NCBI RefSeq assembly: GCF_036227565.1
Contig: NZ_CP109460.1
Location: forward strand, 5,084,001-5,148,000
DNA length: 64,000 nt
Reading direction: 5' to 3'
From: Streptomyces sp. NBC_01454
GTDB lineage: Bacteria; Actinomycetota; Actinomycetes; Streptomycetales; Streptomycetaceae
Both the position numbers and the translations under genes were made by a program. Positions 44,691 through 52,982 of this stretch are shown piece after piece (position 1 is the stretch's first letter; the number at the start of each line of letters is the position of its first letter). The notes beneath the pieces were generated by a model that saw only the letters and a list, made by a program, of their open reading frames with translations, was not told the DNA's origin and ran no database searches.

Positions 44691-45911
44691 ATGTCGGGCC
44701 CGTGTGCGTACGACCGGCCCCGCCGCATTCGCCGCGGGGCGGCCCTGACGTTGTTCCTCGCCGGTGTGCTCGCCACCGGTGCCGTGACCGGCACCTGGAG
44801 CGATGAGGCGGCCGGCGCCGCGGGGCGGTCCGCCCCGGACGGCATGGCCGCGAAGGCGCACGCCCCGGCCTCCGCCTTCGCGGACCGCGAGGCCGTCGAA
44901 CGGGCCGCCTCCGAGGCCGAAGAGGACGGCAAGTCCGGTGCGCAGGCCGCCGCCGACGTCGTCAGCCGCAGTGGCGACCGCTGGTCGACGATCTACACCC
45001 CGGGCCAGTTCGAGGACTTCCAGGAGCAGTTGGGCGGCGCCTATGTCGGCGTCGGGCTGTGGGTACGGCAGACGGACGGCGGGCGGATCGAGGTGTCCCG
45101 GGTCCAGCCCGGCTCTCCCGCCGCTCGGGCCGGTGTCGCCCCCGGCGACCGGCTGCGCGCCGTCGACGGCCACACCACCGAGCACACCCCGGTCACCGAG
45201 GTCGTCAGCCGGCTGCGCGGAGTGGCCCCCGACGGCTCCCGCGCCTCGGCCGCCGCGGCCGGCACCCCCGTCTCGCTGGCGCTGCAACGCGGCGCCCGCC
45301 ACTGGACCGCGACCGTGCGCCGCACGCATCTGCGCTGCCGCAATGTCGTCGTCGACCACCCCGACGGCGCTCACGGCCCGACCCGCGTCAAGGTCGCCGC
45401 GTTCGCCAAGGGCACCGGTAAGGCGGTCCGCCGTGCGGTGCGCCACGCCTCCCCGCAGCAGGGTCTGCTGCTCGATCTGCGCGGCAACACCGGCGGTCTG
45501 GTCACCGAGGCCACCGCCACCGCCTCCGCCTTCCTGGACGGCGGGCTGGTCGCGACCTACGACGTGCGCGGCAGCCAGCGGGCCCTGTACGCCGAGCGCG
45601 GGGGCACCACCCGGGTGCCGCTGGTCGTCCTCGTCGACGGCGGCACGATGAGCGCGGCCGAGCTGCTGGCCGGCGCGCTCCAGGACCGCGGACGCGCGGT
45701 CGTGATCGGCTCCCCGACCTTCGGCAAGGGTTCGGTGCAGATGCCCAGCACGCTGCCGGACGGCTCGGTCGCCGAGCTGACCGTCGGCCACTACCGCACC
45801 CCGGCCGGCCGGACCGTCGACGAGGCGGGGATCACCCCCGACCTGGTCGTCGGGCGCGGGGCCGAGAAACGGGCCCGCACAGTATTGAGTGGCCTCGGGG
45901 GCGGTGCGTAG
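44691..45911 (+). CDS. S41-family C-terminal processing protease
   Basis: 406 residues. One N-terminal span (AALTLFLAGVLATGAVTG) anchors it, facing outward. A PDZ domain (about 105-205) has GGAYVGVGLWVRQTDGGRIEVSRVQPGSPAARAGVAPGDRLRAVDG. The protease domain has LLLDLRGNTGGLV, the catalytic Ser in DGGTMSAAELLAG and the catalytic Lys in SPTFGKGSVQ, the Ser-Lys dyad of Ctp/Tsp enzymes. These cut proteins at non-polar C-termini, for example tagged or misfolded extracytoplasmic proteins, and work with the tmRNA-side genes smpB and ssrA only by position. The ATG at 44691 sits behind a TAGACT box. Confidence 0.92.
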   Translation: MSGPCAYDRPRRIRRGAALTLFLAGVLATGAVTGTWSDEAAGAAGRSAPDGMAAKAHAPASAFADREAVERAASEAEEDGKSGAQAAADVVSRSGDRWSTIYTPGQFEDFQEQLGGAYVGVGLWVRQTDGGRIEVSRVQPGSPAARAGVAPGDRLRAVDGHTTEHTPVTEVVSRLRGVAPDGSRASAAAAGTPVSLALQRGARHWTATVRRTHLRCRNVVVDHPDGAHGPTRVKVAAFAKGTGKAVRRAVRHASPQQGLLLDLRGNTGGLVTEATATASAFLDGGLVATYDVRGSQRALYAERGGTTRVPLVVLVDGGTMSAAELLAGALQDRGRAVVIGSPTFGKGSVQMPSTLPDGSVAELTVGHYRTPAGRTVDEAGITPDLVVGRGAEKRARTVLSGLGGGA

Positions 45912-45929
45912 TGCGAAAATGGCCGCACT

Positions 45930-46421
45930 ATGGCTAAGGACAAGGACAAGATTCCCGGGCGCAAGCTCGTGGCGCAGCACAAGAAGGCGCGGCACGACTA
46001 CCACATTCTGGACACCTATGAGTGCGGCCTGGTGCTCAGCGGCACCGAGGTGAAGTCGCTGCGGCAGGGCCGGGCGTCGCTGGTGGACGGATTCGTCCAG
46101 ATCGACGGCAACGAGGCCTGGCTGCACAACGTACACATCCCCGAGTACACGCAGGGCACCTGGACGAACCACGCGGCCCGGCGCAAGCGGAAGCTGCTGA
46201 TGCACCGCGCCGAGATCGACAAGCTGGAGTCCAAGAGCCAGGAGTCGGGGCACACGATCGTGCCGCTGGCCCTCTATTTCAAGGACGGCCGGGCGAAGGT
46301 CGAGATCGCGCTGGCCAAGGGCAAGAAGGAGTACGACAAGCGCCAGACGCTCCGCGAGCAGCAGGACCGGCGGGAGACGGACCGGGCGGTCTCGGCGGCA
46401 CGGCGGCGGCAGCGGTCCTGA
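45930..46421 (+). CDS. smpB: tmRNA-binding protein SmpB
   Basis: 163 residues, cytoplasmic, binds the tRNA-like part of tmRNA and brings it to stalled ribosomes. It has the family core: [59 protein letters not shown], and a basic C-terminal tail ([17 protein letters not shown]) that enters the empty A site. The start is 18 bases after the protease stop. ssrA lies 123 bases downstream on the same strand, the usual arrangement. Confidence 0.96.
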   Translation: MAKDKDKIPGRKLVAQHKKARHDYHILDTYECGLVLSGTEVKSLRQGRASLVDGFVQIDGNEAWLHNVHIPEYTQGTWTNHAARRKRKLLMHRAEIDKLESKSQESGHTIVPLALYFKDGRAKVEIALAKGKKEYDKRQTLREQQDRRETDRAVSAARRRQRS

Positions 46422-46490
46422 CGAGCCCGTGCGGCACGGCCCCGGAGGCCCTGCCGGGGAATACGCTGGCGACGGCACGCGTTGTTCACG

Positions 46491-46496
46491 TACGAT
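46491..46496 (+). promoter_or_regulatory. -10 box of ssrA
   Basis: TACGAT lies 48 bases before the mature tmRNA 5' end, so the primary transcript would carry a leader that includes a hairpin (CACCCC-acga-GGGGTG) to be trimmed by RNase P. A -35 box is not obvious. Confidence 0.4.
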
Positions 46497-46544
46497 GGCT
46501 GCGCACCCCACGAGGGGTGTGGCACCACCTTGATAAATCAACAT

Positions 46545-46911
46545 GGGGATGATCGGTTTCGACAGCGGATGTCGAAGCAGGGGAAGCGAGTCGAGGAAGC
46601 GGCAATGATCTCGTTAACCATATGTCGCAACCAATAATCGCCAATTCCAAGCGCGATTCCTTCGCCCTCGCTGCCTAAGTAGCGACTTGCGAAGTGTCAG
46701 CCCGGGGGTGTTCCCGACCCGGATCCTGGCATCAGCTAGGGAACTAAACTTCTAGACCCGGTCACGGGGTGTAGAAGGAAATCAAACAGTGGCTGGGCCC
46801 GTCGGAGACTTGTTCGCGTGATCTCCGGGGCCGAGAAAATCGCAGCGAACTGCACTCGGAGAAGCCCTGATTCCGCACCGTTGGACGCGGGTTCGATTCC
46901 CGCCATCTCCA
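46545..46911 (+). ncRNA. ssrA: Transfer-messenger RNA
   Basis: About 367 bases. The 5' GGGGATG pairs with CATCTCC at the 3' end (one G-U), followed by discriminator A; CCA is not encoded. The T arm reads GGGTTCGATTCCC. The 5' GATCGGTTTCGACAG block is typical. The tag frame is at 46640-46675 and reads ANSKRDSFALAA followed by TAA, ending in the ALAA degron used by ClpXP-type proteases. It acts with SmpB encoded just upstream. Confidence 0.96.
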
Positions 46912-46924
46912 CTCATCCCATGTA

Positions 46925-46965
46925 AAGCAGCGGCCCGTGAGATTCTCACGGGCCGCTGCTTTGTG
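46925..46965. terminator. Hairpin between ssrA and MFS gene
   Basis: AAGCAGCGGCCCGTGAG pairs exactly with CTCACGGGCCGCTGCTT (17 bp) around ATT, followed by TGTG. It serves ssrA and the convergent transporter gene. Confidence 0.9.
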
Positions 46966-46976
46966 TGCCGGGCCGT

Positions 46977-48233
46977 TCACGCCGGGTGCAGGAGCGAGGT
47001 GCACAGCGCCAGGGCGGCGGCCGCGGCCGGGACCGCGTAGCCGAGGCCGGGCCCGCTGAGCTGCCCCACCGCCCAGCCGCCGGTCGCCGAACCGGCCGCG
47101 ATACCGGTCAGCAGGGCCGTCACGGCGAGGGTCATCCCCTCGTTCAGCCGGCCCGCCGGGGTGCGGGACTGGACCAGGCCCATGCCGGTGACCATCGCCG
47201 GGGCGGTGGCCATTCCCGCCGCCGCCAGTGCGACGGCCAGCGCCGCCGGACCGCCCGCCGGGGCGGCGAGCAGGGGCAGCAGCATCAGGGCGGCCATCGC
47301 GGCGACGCAGCAGCGGAAGCGGCGGGTGCCTCGGCCCGCGGCGGGCCGCAGCAGGCCGTGGAGCAGCCCGGCGGCGGCGGACCCGGCGGCCTGGAGGGCC
47401 AGCAGGGCGCCGCCGGCGGCACGGATGCCGTGGGCGTCGGCGTAGGCCAGGGTGACCACCTCCATCGAGCCGAAGACCGCGCCGGTGCAGACGAAGGTGA
47501 GCAGCAGCGGCGGGATGCCGGGCAGCCGCAGCGGTGAGCGGGTGCGGGCCGCGGACCGAGGGGCCACCGGGGGTTCGGTGCCGCGCTGGGCTGCGAAGAG
47601 CAGCATCCCGGTCAGCAGCAGGGCCGCGGCCACCGCCGTTCCCGCCTCCGGGGCGAGGCCGGTGCACAGCAGCGTGGCGAGCACCGGCCCGAGGAGGAAG
47701 CACAGCTCGTCCGCGGCCTGTTCGAAGGAGTGGGCGGTGTGCCGGGCGGCCGGGTCGTCCCGCAGGAGGTGGGCCCAGCGGGCACGGGACATCCCGCCGG
47801 TGTTGGGGGTGGTGGCGGTCGCGGCGTACGAGGCGAAGAGGGTCCAGTCGGGTGCGCCGTAGTGGACGCAGAGCAGCAGCGAGAGCGAGCCGAGGACGGC
47901 GAGCGCGGTGGCCGGGACCGCGGCCCGGGCCTGGCCGTGGCGGTCGATCAGCCGCGCGGTCCACGGTCCGGCCAGCGCCGTCGCCGCCAGCCCGGTCGCG
48001 GTGACCGCCCCGGCCAGCGCGTACGAGCCGCGGGCGCCGGCGATCATCAGCACCGCGCTGACGCCGAGCATCCCCATGGGCAGCCGGGCCAGGAGGTTGG
48101 CGGCGGTGAAGGCGCGGGTGCCGGGGTGGGCGAAGATCCGGCGGTAGGGCGCCAGCAGGCGGAGTCCGCGGCGCCGCGGGGCCGGGCGTACGGGAGGGGC
48201 CGTCACCGGCCGGGCGGCGAGGAAAAGGATCAT
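46977..48233 (-). CDS. MFS transporter, drug/sugar efflux type
   Basis: 418 residues from ATG 48233 (MILFLAAR), which follows AGAGG; the frame is open further upstream but would cross the regulatory region. Twelve spans are predicted. RLIDRHGQARAAVPATALAVLG carries the loop 2-3 MFS motif (D-x-x-G-x-x), and GPVLATLLCTGLAPEAGT is near the middle. The pattern resembles small-molecule effluxers of Streptomyces such as CmlR-type or arabinose-efflux relatives. It is divergent from a LysR regulator, 131 bases away, which probably controls it. The substrate is unknown. Confidence 0.82.
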   Translation of the reverse strand: MILFLAARPVTAPPVRPAPRRRGLRLLAPYRRIFAHPGTRAFTAANLLARLPMGMLGVSAVLMIAGARGSYALAGAVTATGLAATALAGPWTARLIDRHGQARAAVPATALAVLGSLSLLLCVHYGAPDWTLFASYAATATTPNTGGMSRARWAHLLRDDPAARHTAHSFEQAADELCFLLGPVLATLLCTGLAPEAGTAVAAALLLTGMLLFAAQRGTEPPVAPRSAARTRSPLRLPGIPPLLLTFVCTGAVFGSMEVVTLAYADAHGIRAAGGALLALQAAGSAAAGLLHGLLRPAAGRGTRRFRCCVAAMAALMLLPLLAAPAGGPAALAVALAAAGMATAPAMVTGMGLVQSRTPAGRLNEGMTLAVTALLTGIAAGSATGGWAVGQLSGPGLGYAVPAAAAALALCTSLLHPA

Positions 48234-48287
48234 GCCTCTACGGTCGCGGCCACGCCCGCGGTGCGTCCAACACCTGATCGGCGCCCA

Positions 48288-48308
48288 TTGACGCACCTGA
48301 GTTGTCAA
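48288..48308. promoter_or_regulatory. LysR-type T-N11-A palindrome
   Basis: TTGAC (48288-48292) and GTCAA (48304-48308) form a perfect inverted repeat spaced by 11 bases in the gap between the MFS and LysR genes, the standard T-N11-A binding form. Center is 57 bases from the LysR start and 65 from the MFS start. Confidence 0.65.
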
Positions 48309-48364
48309 CGGGCGACGCCGGCGGCGGAGGAAGCGGCACCCGGTGGCACTGCCAGGATGGCCCG

Positions 48365-49339
48365 ATGCCGTACGACATCGATCCGCGTCTGCTCCGCGCG
48401 TTCACCGCCGTCGCCGAGGAGTTGCACTTCACCCGGGCCGCCGCCGGGCTGCACGTCGCCCAGCAGGCGCTCAGCCGCGATATCCGGCGGCTGGAGCGGG
48501 AGGTGGGCGCCACGCTGTTCGTCCGGAGCACCCGGCAGGTCGCGCTGACCCCGGACGGGCAGCGGCTGTTGCCGTACGCGCGACGGGTGCTGAGCGCGCA
48601 CGACGAGCTGGCCGCGGCGTTCCGGCCGGCCCCCGAGCGGCCGCTGCTGGTGGACGTGCGGGCCCCGGTCGGCACCGCGCACCGGGTGCTGGCGGCGGCC
48701 CGGGAGCGGGTGGCGGACAGCGTGGAGCTGGTCGCCCGTTTCCACAGCGGGCTGGCGGGGGCGGCGGCCGAGGTGGCGGACGGCCGGCTCGATGTCTCCT
48801 TCGGCCGGATCGCCGCGCTGCCGGCCGCCGTCCGGGCGCAGCTGAGCCATCAGCCGGTCCGGCTGGAGCGGATGGCGGTGCTGCTGCCCGAGGAGCACCC
48901 GCTGGCCGCCCGGCCGGCGGTCCCGCTCGCGCAGCTGGCCGGCGAGACGCTCTACGCGGGTGCCGGCAATCCGCGCACCGCAGAGTGGACGGAGCTGGCC
49001 GCGCGGCTCTTCGAGGGGCGCGGCATCGCGATGGCCGCGCCGTTCCCGGAGATCGAGGGCTCGCAGGAATTCGTCCGGGTGGTGCGCAAGCGGGGCTGGT
49101 CGGTGCTGGCGAGCGAGGAGTTCATCGAGGTGCCGGGGATGGTGCTGCGGCCGCTCGTGGAGCCGGTACCGCTGTCGCCCGTCTCGATGGTGTGGCGGCG
49201 GGGGCTGCGGCATCCGGGGCTCGACGCCCTGCGGGCGGCCGCCCGCGAACGGGCCTCGCGGCACGGCTGGCTCGCGCCGCCCGGCGACGCATGGTGGCTC
49301 CCCGAGGCGGACGCGCAGACGATGGACATAGCTGCCTGA
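48365..49339 (+). CDS. LysR-family transcriptional regulator
   Basis: 324 residues from ATG 48365. The winged helix-turn-helix is at residues 5-65 (LLRAFTAVAEELHFTRAAAGLHVAQQALSRDIRRLEREVGATLFVRSTRQVALT), the textbook LysR pattern, followed by the effector-binding domain with LAGETLYAGAG. It lies divergent from the MFS gene with a T-N11-A site in the gap, so autorepression and activation or repression of the exporter are expected. The ligand is unknown. Confidence 0.9.
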   Translation: MPYDIDPRLLRAFTAVAEELHFTRAAAGLHVAQQALSRDIRRLEREVGATLFVRSTRQVALTPDGQRLLPYARRVLSAHDELAAAFRPAPERPLLVDVRAPVGTAHRVLAAARERVADSVELVARFHSGLAGAAAEVADGRLDVSFGRIAALPAAVRAQLSHQPVRLERMAVLLPEEHPLAARPAVPLAQLAGETLYAGAGNPRTAEWTELAARLFEGRGIAMAAPFPEIEGSQEFVRVVRKRGWSVLASEEFIEVPGMVLRPLVEPVPLSPVSMVWRRGLRHPGLDALRAAARERASRHGWLAPPGDAWWLPEADAQTMDIAA

Positions 49340-49429
49340 CGCCCCGTCAGGAGACGGCGGGACCGAAAACGTACGGCGGCCCAGGCAACCCCGGGCGCCC
49401 GGAAGCTTTCCTTAACGGCAGGGAAGTGT

Positions 49430-49993
49430 GTGAGCAACGAACAGGGGAAATCCGTGCAACGGCGTTCACTTCTTGCGACGGTGGCAGCCACGCTGATCTT
49501 GAGTGTCACGGCCGGCCTGGCCCTGACCGGCTGTGGCTCACCGCGGATGGCGGCCCTGCACGCCAACTGTCAGACCAAGGGCCTGCGGTGGAAGCTCACG
49601 GTCCTGAAGAAGAAGCCGCACACCCCGCACCGCGACGCCCGGCTGTCCGTCGTCAACACGGGCGACAAGCCCTGTGTGTTCCGCGGGTTCCCGGCCTTCG
49701 AGGTCCACCTCGGCAAGGGGCCGGAGTCCGATGGCCGCGGGCACGGCCGGATCATGCCGATAGACCTGCGACGCGGCGGCACGGTGGTGACCAGCCTGCG
49801 CTACAAGGACTGCCGCAAGGGCGCGGCGTCGGAGCCCTTCATGATCAGCAACGATGTCGCCGTGGTGTCCGCACCGCGCGACTACCCGGGCCGGCGGGCC
49901 GTCGTGGTCCGCGACGAGTCCGGCAAGCGCCAGGCGATGAACGTCTGCACGGACTCGATATGGATGGGCGCGCCGTACGAAGCGGCCGAGTAG
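49430..49993 (+). CDS. DUF4232 lipoprotein
   Basis: 187 residues from GTG 49430. The signal peptide is QRRSLLATVAATLILSVTAGLALTGC, with the lipobox LTGC and the Cys near residue 35. The mature domain has NCQTKGLRWKLTVLK, DARLSVVNTGDKPCVFRGFPAFEVHLGKGP and a C-terminal RQAMNVCTDSIWMG, with four Cys likely forming disulfides, matching DUF4232 (a beta-sandwich found in Streptomyces exported proteins). Function is not known. It follows the LysR gene by 90 bases and its stop lies 6 bases from the convergent DUF397 gene. Confidence 0.85.
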   Translation: MSNEQGKSVQRRSLLATVAATLILSVTAGLALTGCGSPRMAALHANCQTKGLRWKLTVLKKKPHTPHRDARLSVVNTGDKPCVFRGFPAFEVHLGKGPESDGRGHGRIMPIDLRRGGTVVTSLRYKDCRKGAASEPFMISNDVAVVSAPRDYPGRRAVVVRDESGKRQAMNVCTDSIWMGAPYEAAE

Positions 49994-49999
49994 CGCCGG

Positions 50000-50254
50000 T
50001 TACGGGGCTGTTGCGGCGCCGGCCGCAGAGTATGCGGTGAACGCGGCCCAGGCGCGCGGCGAGAAGTCGAGGTGCGGGCCTTGGGGGTCCTTGGAGTCGC
50101 GGACGTGGATGGTGGTGGGGTGGGCGGCTACCTCTACGCAGGCGCCGCCCTCGTCGCCGCTGTAGCTGGACTTGCGCCAGTTGTACGCCACTTCGAGGCA
50201 GTTGCCGCCTTCGTCGCCGCTGTAGCTGGACTTGAACCACGTCAGATGGGTCAT
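50000..50254 (-). CDS. DUF397 protein with two tandem repeats
   Basis: 84 residues. Two DUF397 repeats are visible as FKSSYSGDEGGNCLEVA and RKSSYSGDEGGACVEVA, the second continuing into IHVRDSKDPQGPHLDFSPRAWAAF. Most family members have one. Its ATG overlaps the stop of the upstream XRE gene (ATGA), so both are made together. In Streptomyces such pairs resemble Scr1/Scr2-type or WhiJ-type regulator and small-partner sets, in which the DUF397 protein acts on the XRE protein. Confidence 0.9.
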   Translation of the reverse strand: MTHLTWFKSSYSGDEGGNCLEVAYNWRKSSYSGDEGGACVEVAAHPTTIHVRDSKDPQGPHLDFSPRAWAAFTAYSAAGAATAP

Positions 50255-51078
50255 CGCTCTCCTAGCAGCCGGTCCAGCAGACCCATGGACTCTTCGGCGT
50301 TGAGGGCCTGCATTCGCAGCATTCCATATTTCTGGGTGAGGATGCTGACCTCATCGGGGTCCGATGTCAGCTCGCTGCTGCGCTGCGCCTCGGTATAGGC
50401 GAAGTGCTGGTGGTCGGCGGTTTCCAGCAGGACGAAGGGTCCGTTGAGACCGGCGTGGTGCTCGCGGTTCAGCGGCAGGATCTGAAGAGAGACGCCGGTG
50501 AGTTCCGCGCACGCCCGCAGGTGGGCAAGCTGGGCCCGCATGACCTCGCGCCCCCCGAGGTTGCTCCGCACGATGGCTTCGGAGAAGACGAAGCTGGAGG
50601 TGACGGCGTCTTTCCTGTGCAGGATTTGCTGGCGCTCCAGGCGTGCGGTGACGCGTTGCTCGATTGTCTCTTCGCTGAGTCCCGGGATATTGCTGCGGAA
50701 TGTGGCGAGTGCGTAGTCCCCGGTCTGGAGCAGGCCGGGGATGACACCGTTCTCGTACCCACAGAGCGAGATGGCCTCCTGTTCAAAGGCGATGAAATCC
50801 TCCGCCCAGATCGGATACTTCTCCTTCCGCGGCAGCTTCGCGACACCCGCCGCCAGTGCCCCGCCCGTGCGCAGGAGTTGGTCGAATTCGGAGGCGAGGT
50901 GCGGCATCAGTACGCGCCTGCCCTGTTCGACGGAGGCGATGGTCTCCTCGGAGGCGGTGGTCCGCTCCGCGAGGCCGCGCTGGGTGAAACCGGCATTGAT
51001 GCGGAACAGCGCCAGTTGTGCGCCGATGACTTCCATGGCTGCGGAGTGTCGGTTCTTGGGCTTGTTTCGCGGTCGCAT
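50251..51078 (-). CDS. XRE-family regulator with DUF5753 domain
   Basis: 275 residues from ATG 51078 with GGGGAGT upstream. The helix-turn-helix (about 15-75) reads IGAQLALFRINAGFTQRGLAERTTASEETIASVEQGRR. The rest (about 95-270) is the DUF5753 domain, with ISLCGYENGVIPGLLQTGDYALA, EEQR-like TARLERQQIL and LQILPLNREHHAGLNGPFVLLETAD. This is the WhiJ/Scr1 class of Streptomyces regulators paired with DUF397 partners. The overlap with the DUF397 gene and the palindrome 45 bases upstream suggest autoregulation. Confidence 0.9.
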   Translation of the reverse strand: MRPRNKPKNRHSAAMEVIGAQLALFRINAGFTQRGLAERTTASEETIASVEQGRRVLMPHLASEFDQLLRTGGALAAGVAKLPRKEKYPIWAEDFIAFEQEAISLCGYENGVIPGLLQTGDYALATFRSNIPGLSEETIEQRVTARLERQQILHRKDAVTSSFVFSEAIVRSNLGGREVMRAQLAHLRACAELTGVSLQILPLNREHHAGLNGPFVLLETADHQHFAYTEAQRSSELTSDPDEVSILTQKYGMLRMQALNAEESMGLLDRLLGER

Positions 51079-51122
51079 GGCGTTCCACTCCCCGTACATC
51101 GGCGCTTGTGACCGTCTGTGCG

Positions 51123-51145
51123 CCCGTACTCACCAAGAGTACGGG
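51123..51145. promoter_or_regulatory. Perfect palindrome upstream of XRE gene
   Basis: CCCGTACTC (51123-51131) and GAGTACGGG (51137-51145) are exact reverse complements around ACCAA. It lies 45 bases before the XRE start and is a likely binding site of that regulator. Confidence 0.65.
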
Positions 51146-51264
51146 TCCGCATGGCGCGGCAGCATAGTTACGGAGCGCGACCGTCGCCGGGGGAATGCGC
51201 AGATCACCCCCGCAAGGACGGTCTGGCTGCCTCACCTCCCTGCGCCGCACCCCGTGAGCGCAAG

Positions 51265-51280
51265 GTTTCGTCCGTGTCAC
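51265..51280. promoter_or_regulatory. GlnR box upstream of narK
   Basis: GTTTC (51265-51269), six bases, GTCAC (51276-51280). Read on the minus strand this is GTGAC-n6-GAAAC, an exact match to the known GlnR consensus. It is about 50 bases before a TAGCGT -10 box (51312-51317). Confidence 0.75.
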
Positions 51281-51348
51281 CGGGCGGCACGGTACGGAAA
51301 TCCGCCATCCCTAGCGTCAAGGAGAAGACCTGACCCCTGGGAGGCGCC

Positions 51349-52779
51349 ATGACGGCCGAGGCCGCGGAGACCCGTACCGACAACCCCGATGACAATCCCG
51401 CCGCCAGCCGTGTGCGGCGGCGCGGCGGCCGGTGGATCGAGCACTGGGACCCCGAGGACGAGACCTTCTGGGCCGAGACGGGGGAGCGGATCGCCCGGCG
51501 GAACCTGGTGTTCTCCGTGCTCTGTGAGCACATCGGGTTCTCCATCTGGAGCCTGTGGTCGGTGATGGTGCTGTTCATGGGGCCGGAGTACGGGATCGAC
51601 CCGGCCGGGAAGTTCTTCCTGGTGGCGATGCCGACGCTGGTGGGCGCGGTGCTGCGGGTGCCGTACACCTTCGCGGTGGCGCGGTTCGGCGGCCGCAACT
51701 GGACGGTGCTGAGCGCGCTGCTGCTGCTGGTGCCGGCCTCGGTGGCCGCGCTGGTGATCGAACCGGGTACCTCGTACAGCACGTTCCTGCTGGTCGCGGC
51801 GCTTGCGGGGGTCGGCGGCGGGAACTTCGCCTCGTCGATGACGAACATCAACTCCTTCTTCCCGCTGCGAAAGAAGGGGTACGCGCTGGGGCTCAACGCC
51901 GGTGGCGGCAACATCGGGGTGCCGGTGATCCAGCTGCTGGGGCTCCTGGTGATCGGGACGGCGGGGGCCGCGCAGCCACGGCTGGTGCTGGCCGTCTACG
52001 TGCCGCTGATCGTGGTCGCGGCGGTGCTTGCGGCGCTGTTCATGGACAATCTCGCCCCGGTGACGAACGACACCGGCGCGGCCGTCGACGCCGCCCGGGA
52101 ACCGCACACCTGGGTGATGTCCCTGCTCTACATCGGCACCTTCGGATCGTTCATCGGCTACAGCTTCGCCTTCGGTCTGGTGCTGCAGAGCCAGTTCGCG
52201 CGCACGCCCCTCCAGGCGGCGTCGCTGACCTTCATCGGGCCGCTGCTGGGCTCGCTGATCCGGCCGGTCGGCGGGCGGCTGGCGGACCGGTTCGGCGGCG
52301 CCCGGATCACGCTCGGCACCTTCGCGGCGATGAGCCTGGCCACCGGGGTGGTGATCGGGGCGTCGGAGATGAAGTCGCTGCCGGTGTTCCTCGTCGGGTT
52401 CATCGCGCTGTTCGTGCTGTCGGGGCTCGGCAACGGCTCCACGTACAAGATGATCCCGGGGATCTTCCAGGCCCTGGCGGTGCGCCGGGGGCTTTCGGGG
52501 GAGGCGGCCGCGACGTACGGGCGGCGGCTGTCGGGCGCGGCGATGGGGCTGATCGGGGCGGTGGGCGCGGTCGGCGGGTTGGCCATCAACCTCGCCTTCC
52601 GGCAGTCGTTCCTGGCGACCGGCTCGGGCACGCCCGCGTTCGTGTCGTTCCTGGTCTGCTACGCGGTGTGCGGCGCGGTGACCTGGGCCGTATACCTGCG
52701 GCCCGTGGCGCGCGTACGGCGTACGGCGCAGGCCCCGGCCGCGGACGGGGAGCGGCGGCCGGTGTACGCGGAGGTGTGA
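51349..52779 (+). CDS. narK: Nitrate/nitrite transporter NarK
   Basis: 476 residues from ATG 51349, with GGGAGG seven bases upstream. It is an MFS protein of the nitrate-nitrite porter class with twelve spans. The NNP signature is in VGGGNFASSMTNINSFFPLRKKGYALGLNAGGGNIGVPVIQ, and the later LSGLGNGSTYKMIPGIF is the second signature. An N-terminal Arg-rich tail of 45 residues is cytoplasmic. It moves nitrate and/or nitrite for assimilation or detoxification. A GlnR box stands before it and the nnaR gene follows, 203 bases later. Confidence 0.93.
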   Translation: MTAEAAETRTDNPDDNPAASRVRRRGGRWIEHWDPEDETFWAETGERIARRNLVFSVLCEHIGFSIWSLWSVMVLFMGPEYGIDPAGKFFLVAMPTLVGAVLRVPYTFAVARFGGRNWTVLSALLLLVPASVAALVIEPGTSYSTFLLVAALAGVGGGNFASSMTNINSFFPLRKKGYALGLNAGGGNIGVPVIQLLGLLVIGTAGAAQPRLVLAVYVPLIVVAAVLAALFMDNLAPVTNDTGAAVDAAREPHTWVMSLLYIGTFGSFIGYSFAFGLVLQSQFARTPLQAASLTFIGPLLGSLIRPVGGRLADRFGGARITLGTFAAMSLATGVVIGASEMKSLPVFLVGFIALFVLSGLGNGSTYKMIPGIFQALAVRRGLSGEAAATYGRRLSGAAMGLIGAVGAVGGLAINLAFRQSFLATGSGTPAFVSFLVCYAVCGAVTWAVYLRPVARVRRTAQAPAADGERRPVYAEV

Positions 52780-52982
52780 GCGACGGTCCGGGCGCGGGGG
52801 CGGCCACACGGAGGGCCCCGCGCCCGCCCCCGCGCGACGCCCCGTAACCGCGGGGAAATACTGGAGGACCGGAGCTGTCACGTGCCGTTGGCACGCTGGG
52901 CACTCGGCACCGTGTGCCGCCCGAGCCGCGGCGGTACGGGCGCCGCACGGCAGCACACCACTCTGGGCGAAGCGGGACGACC

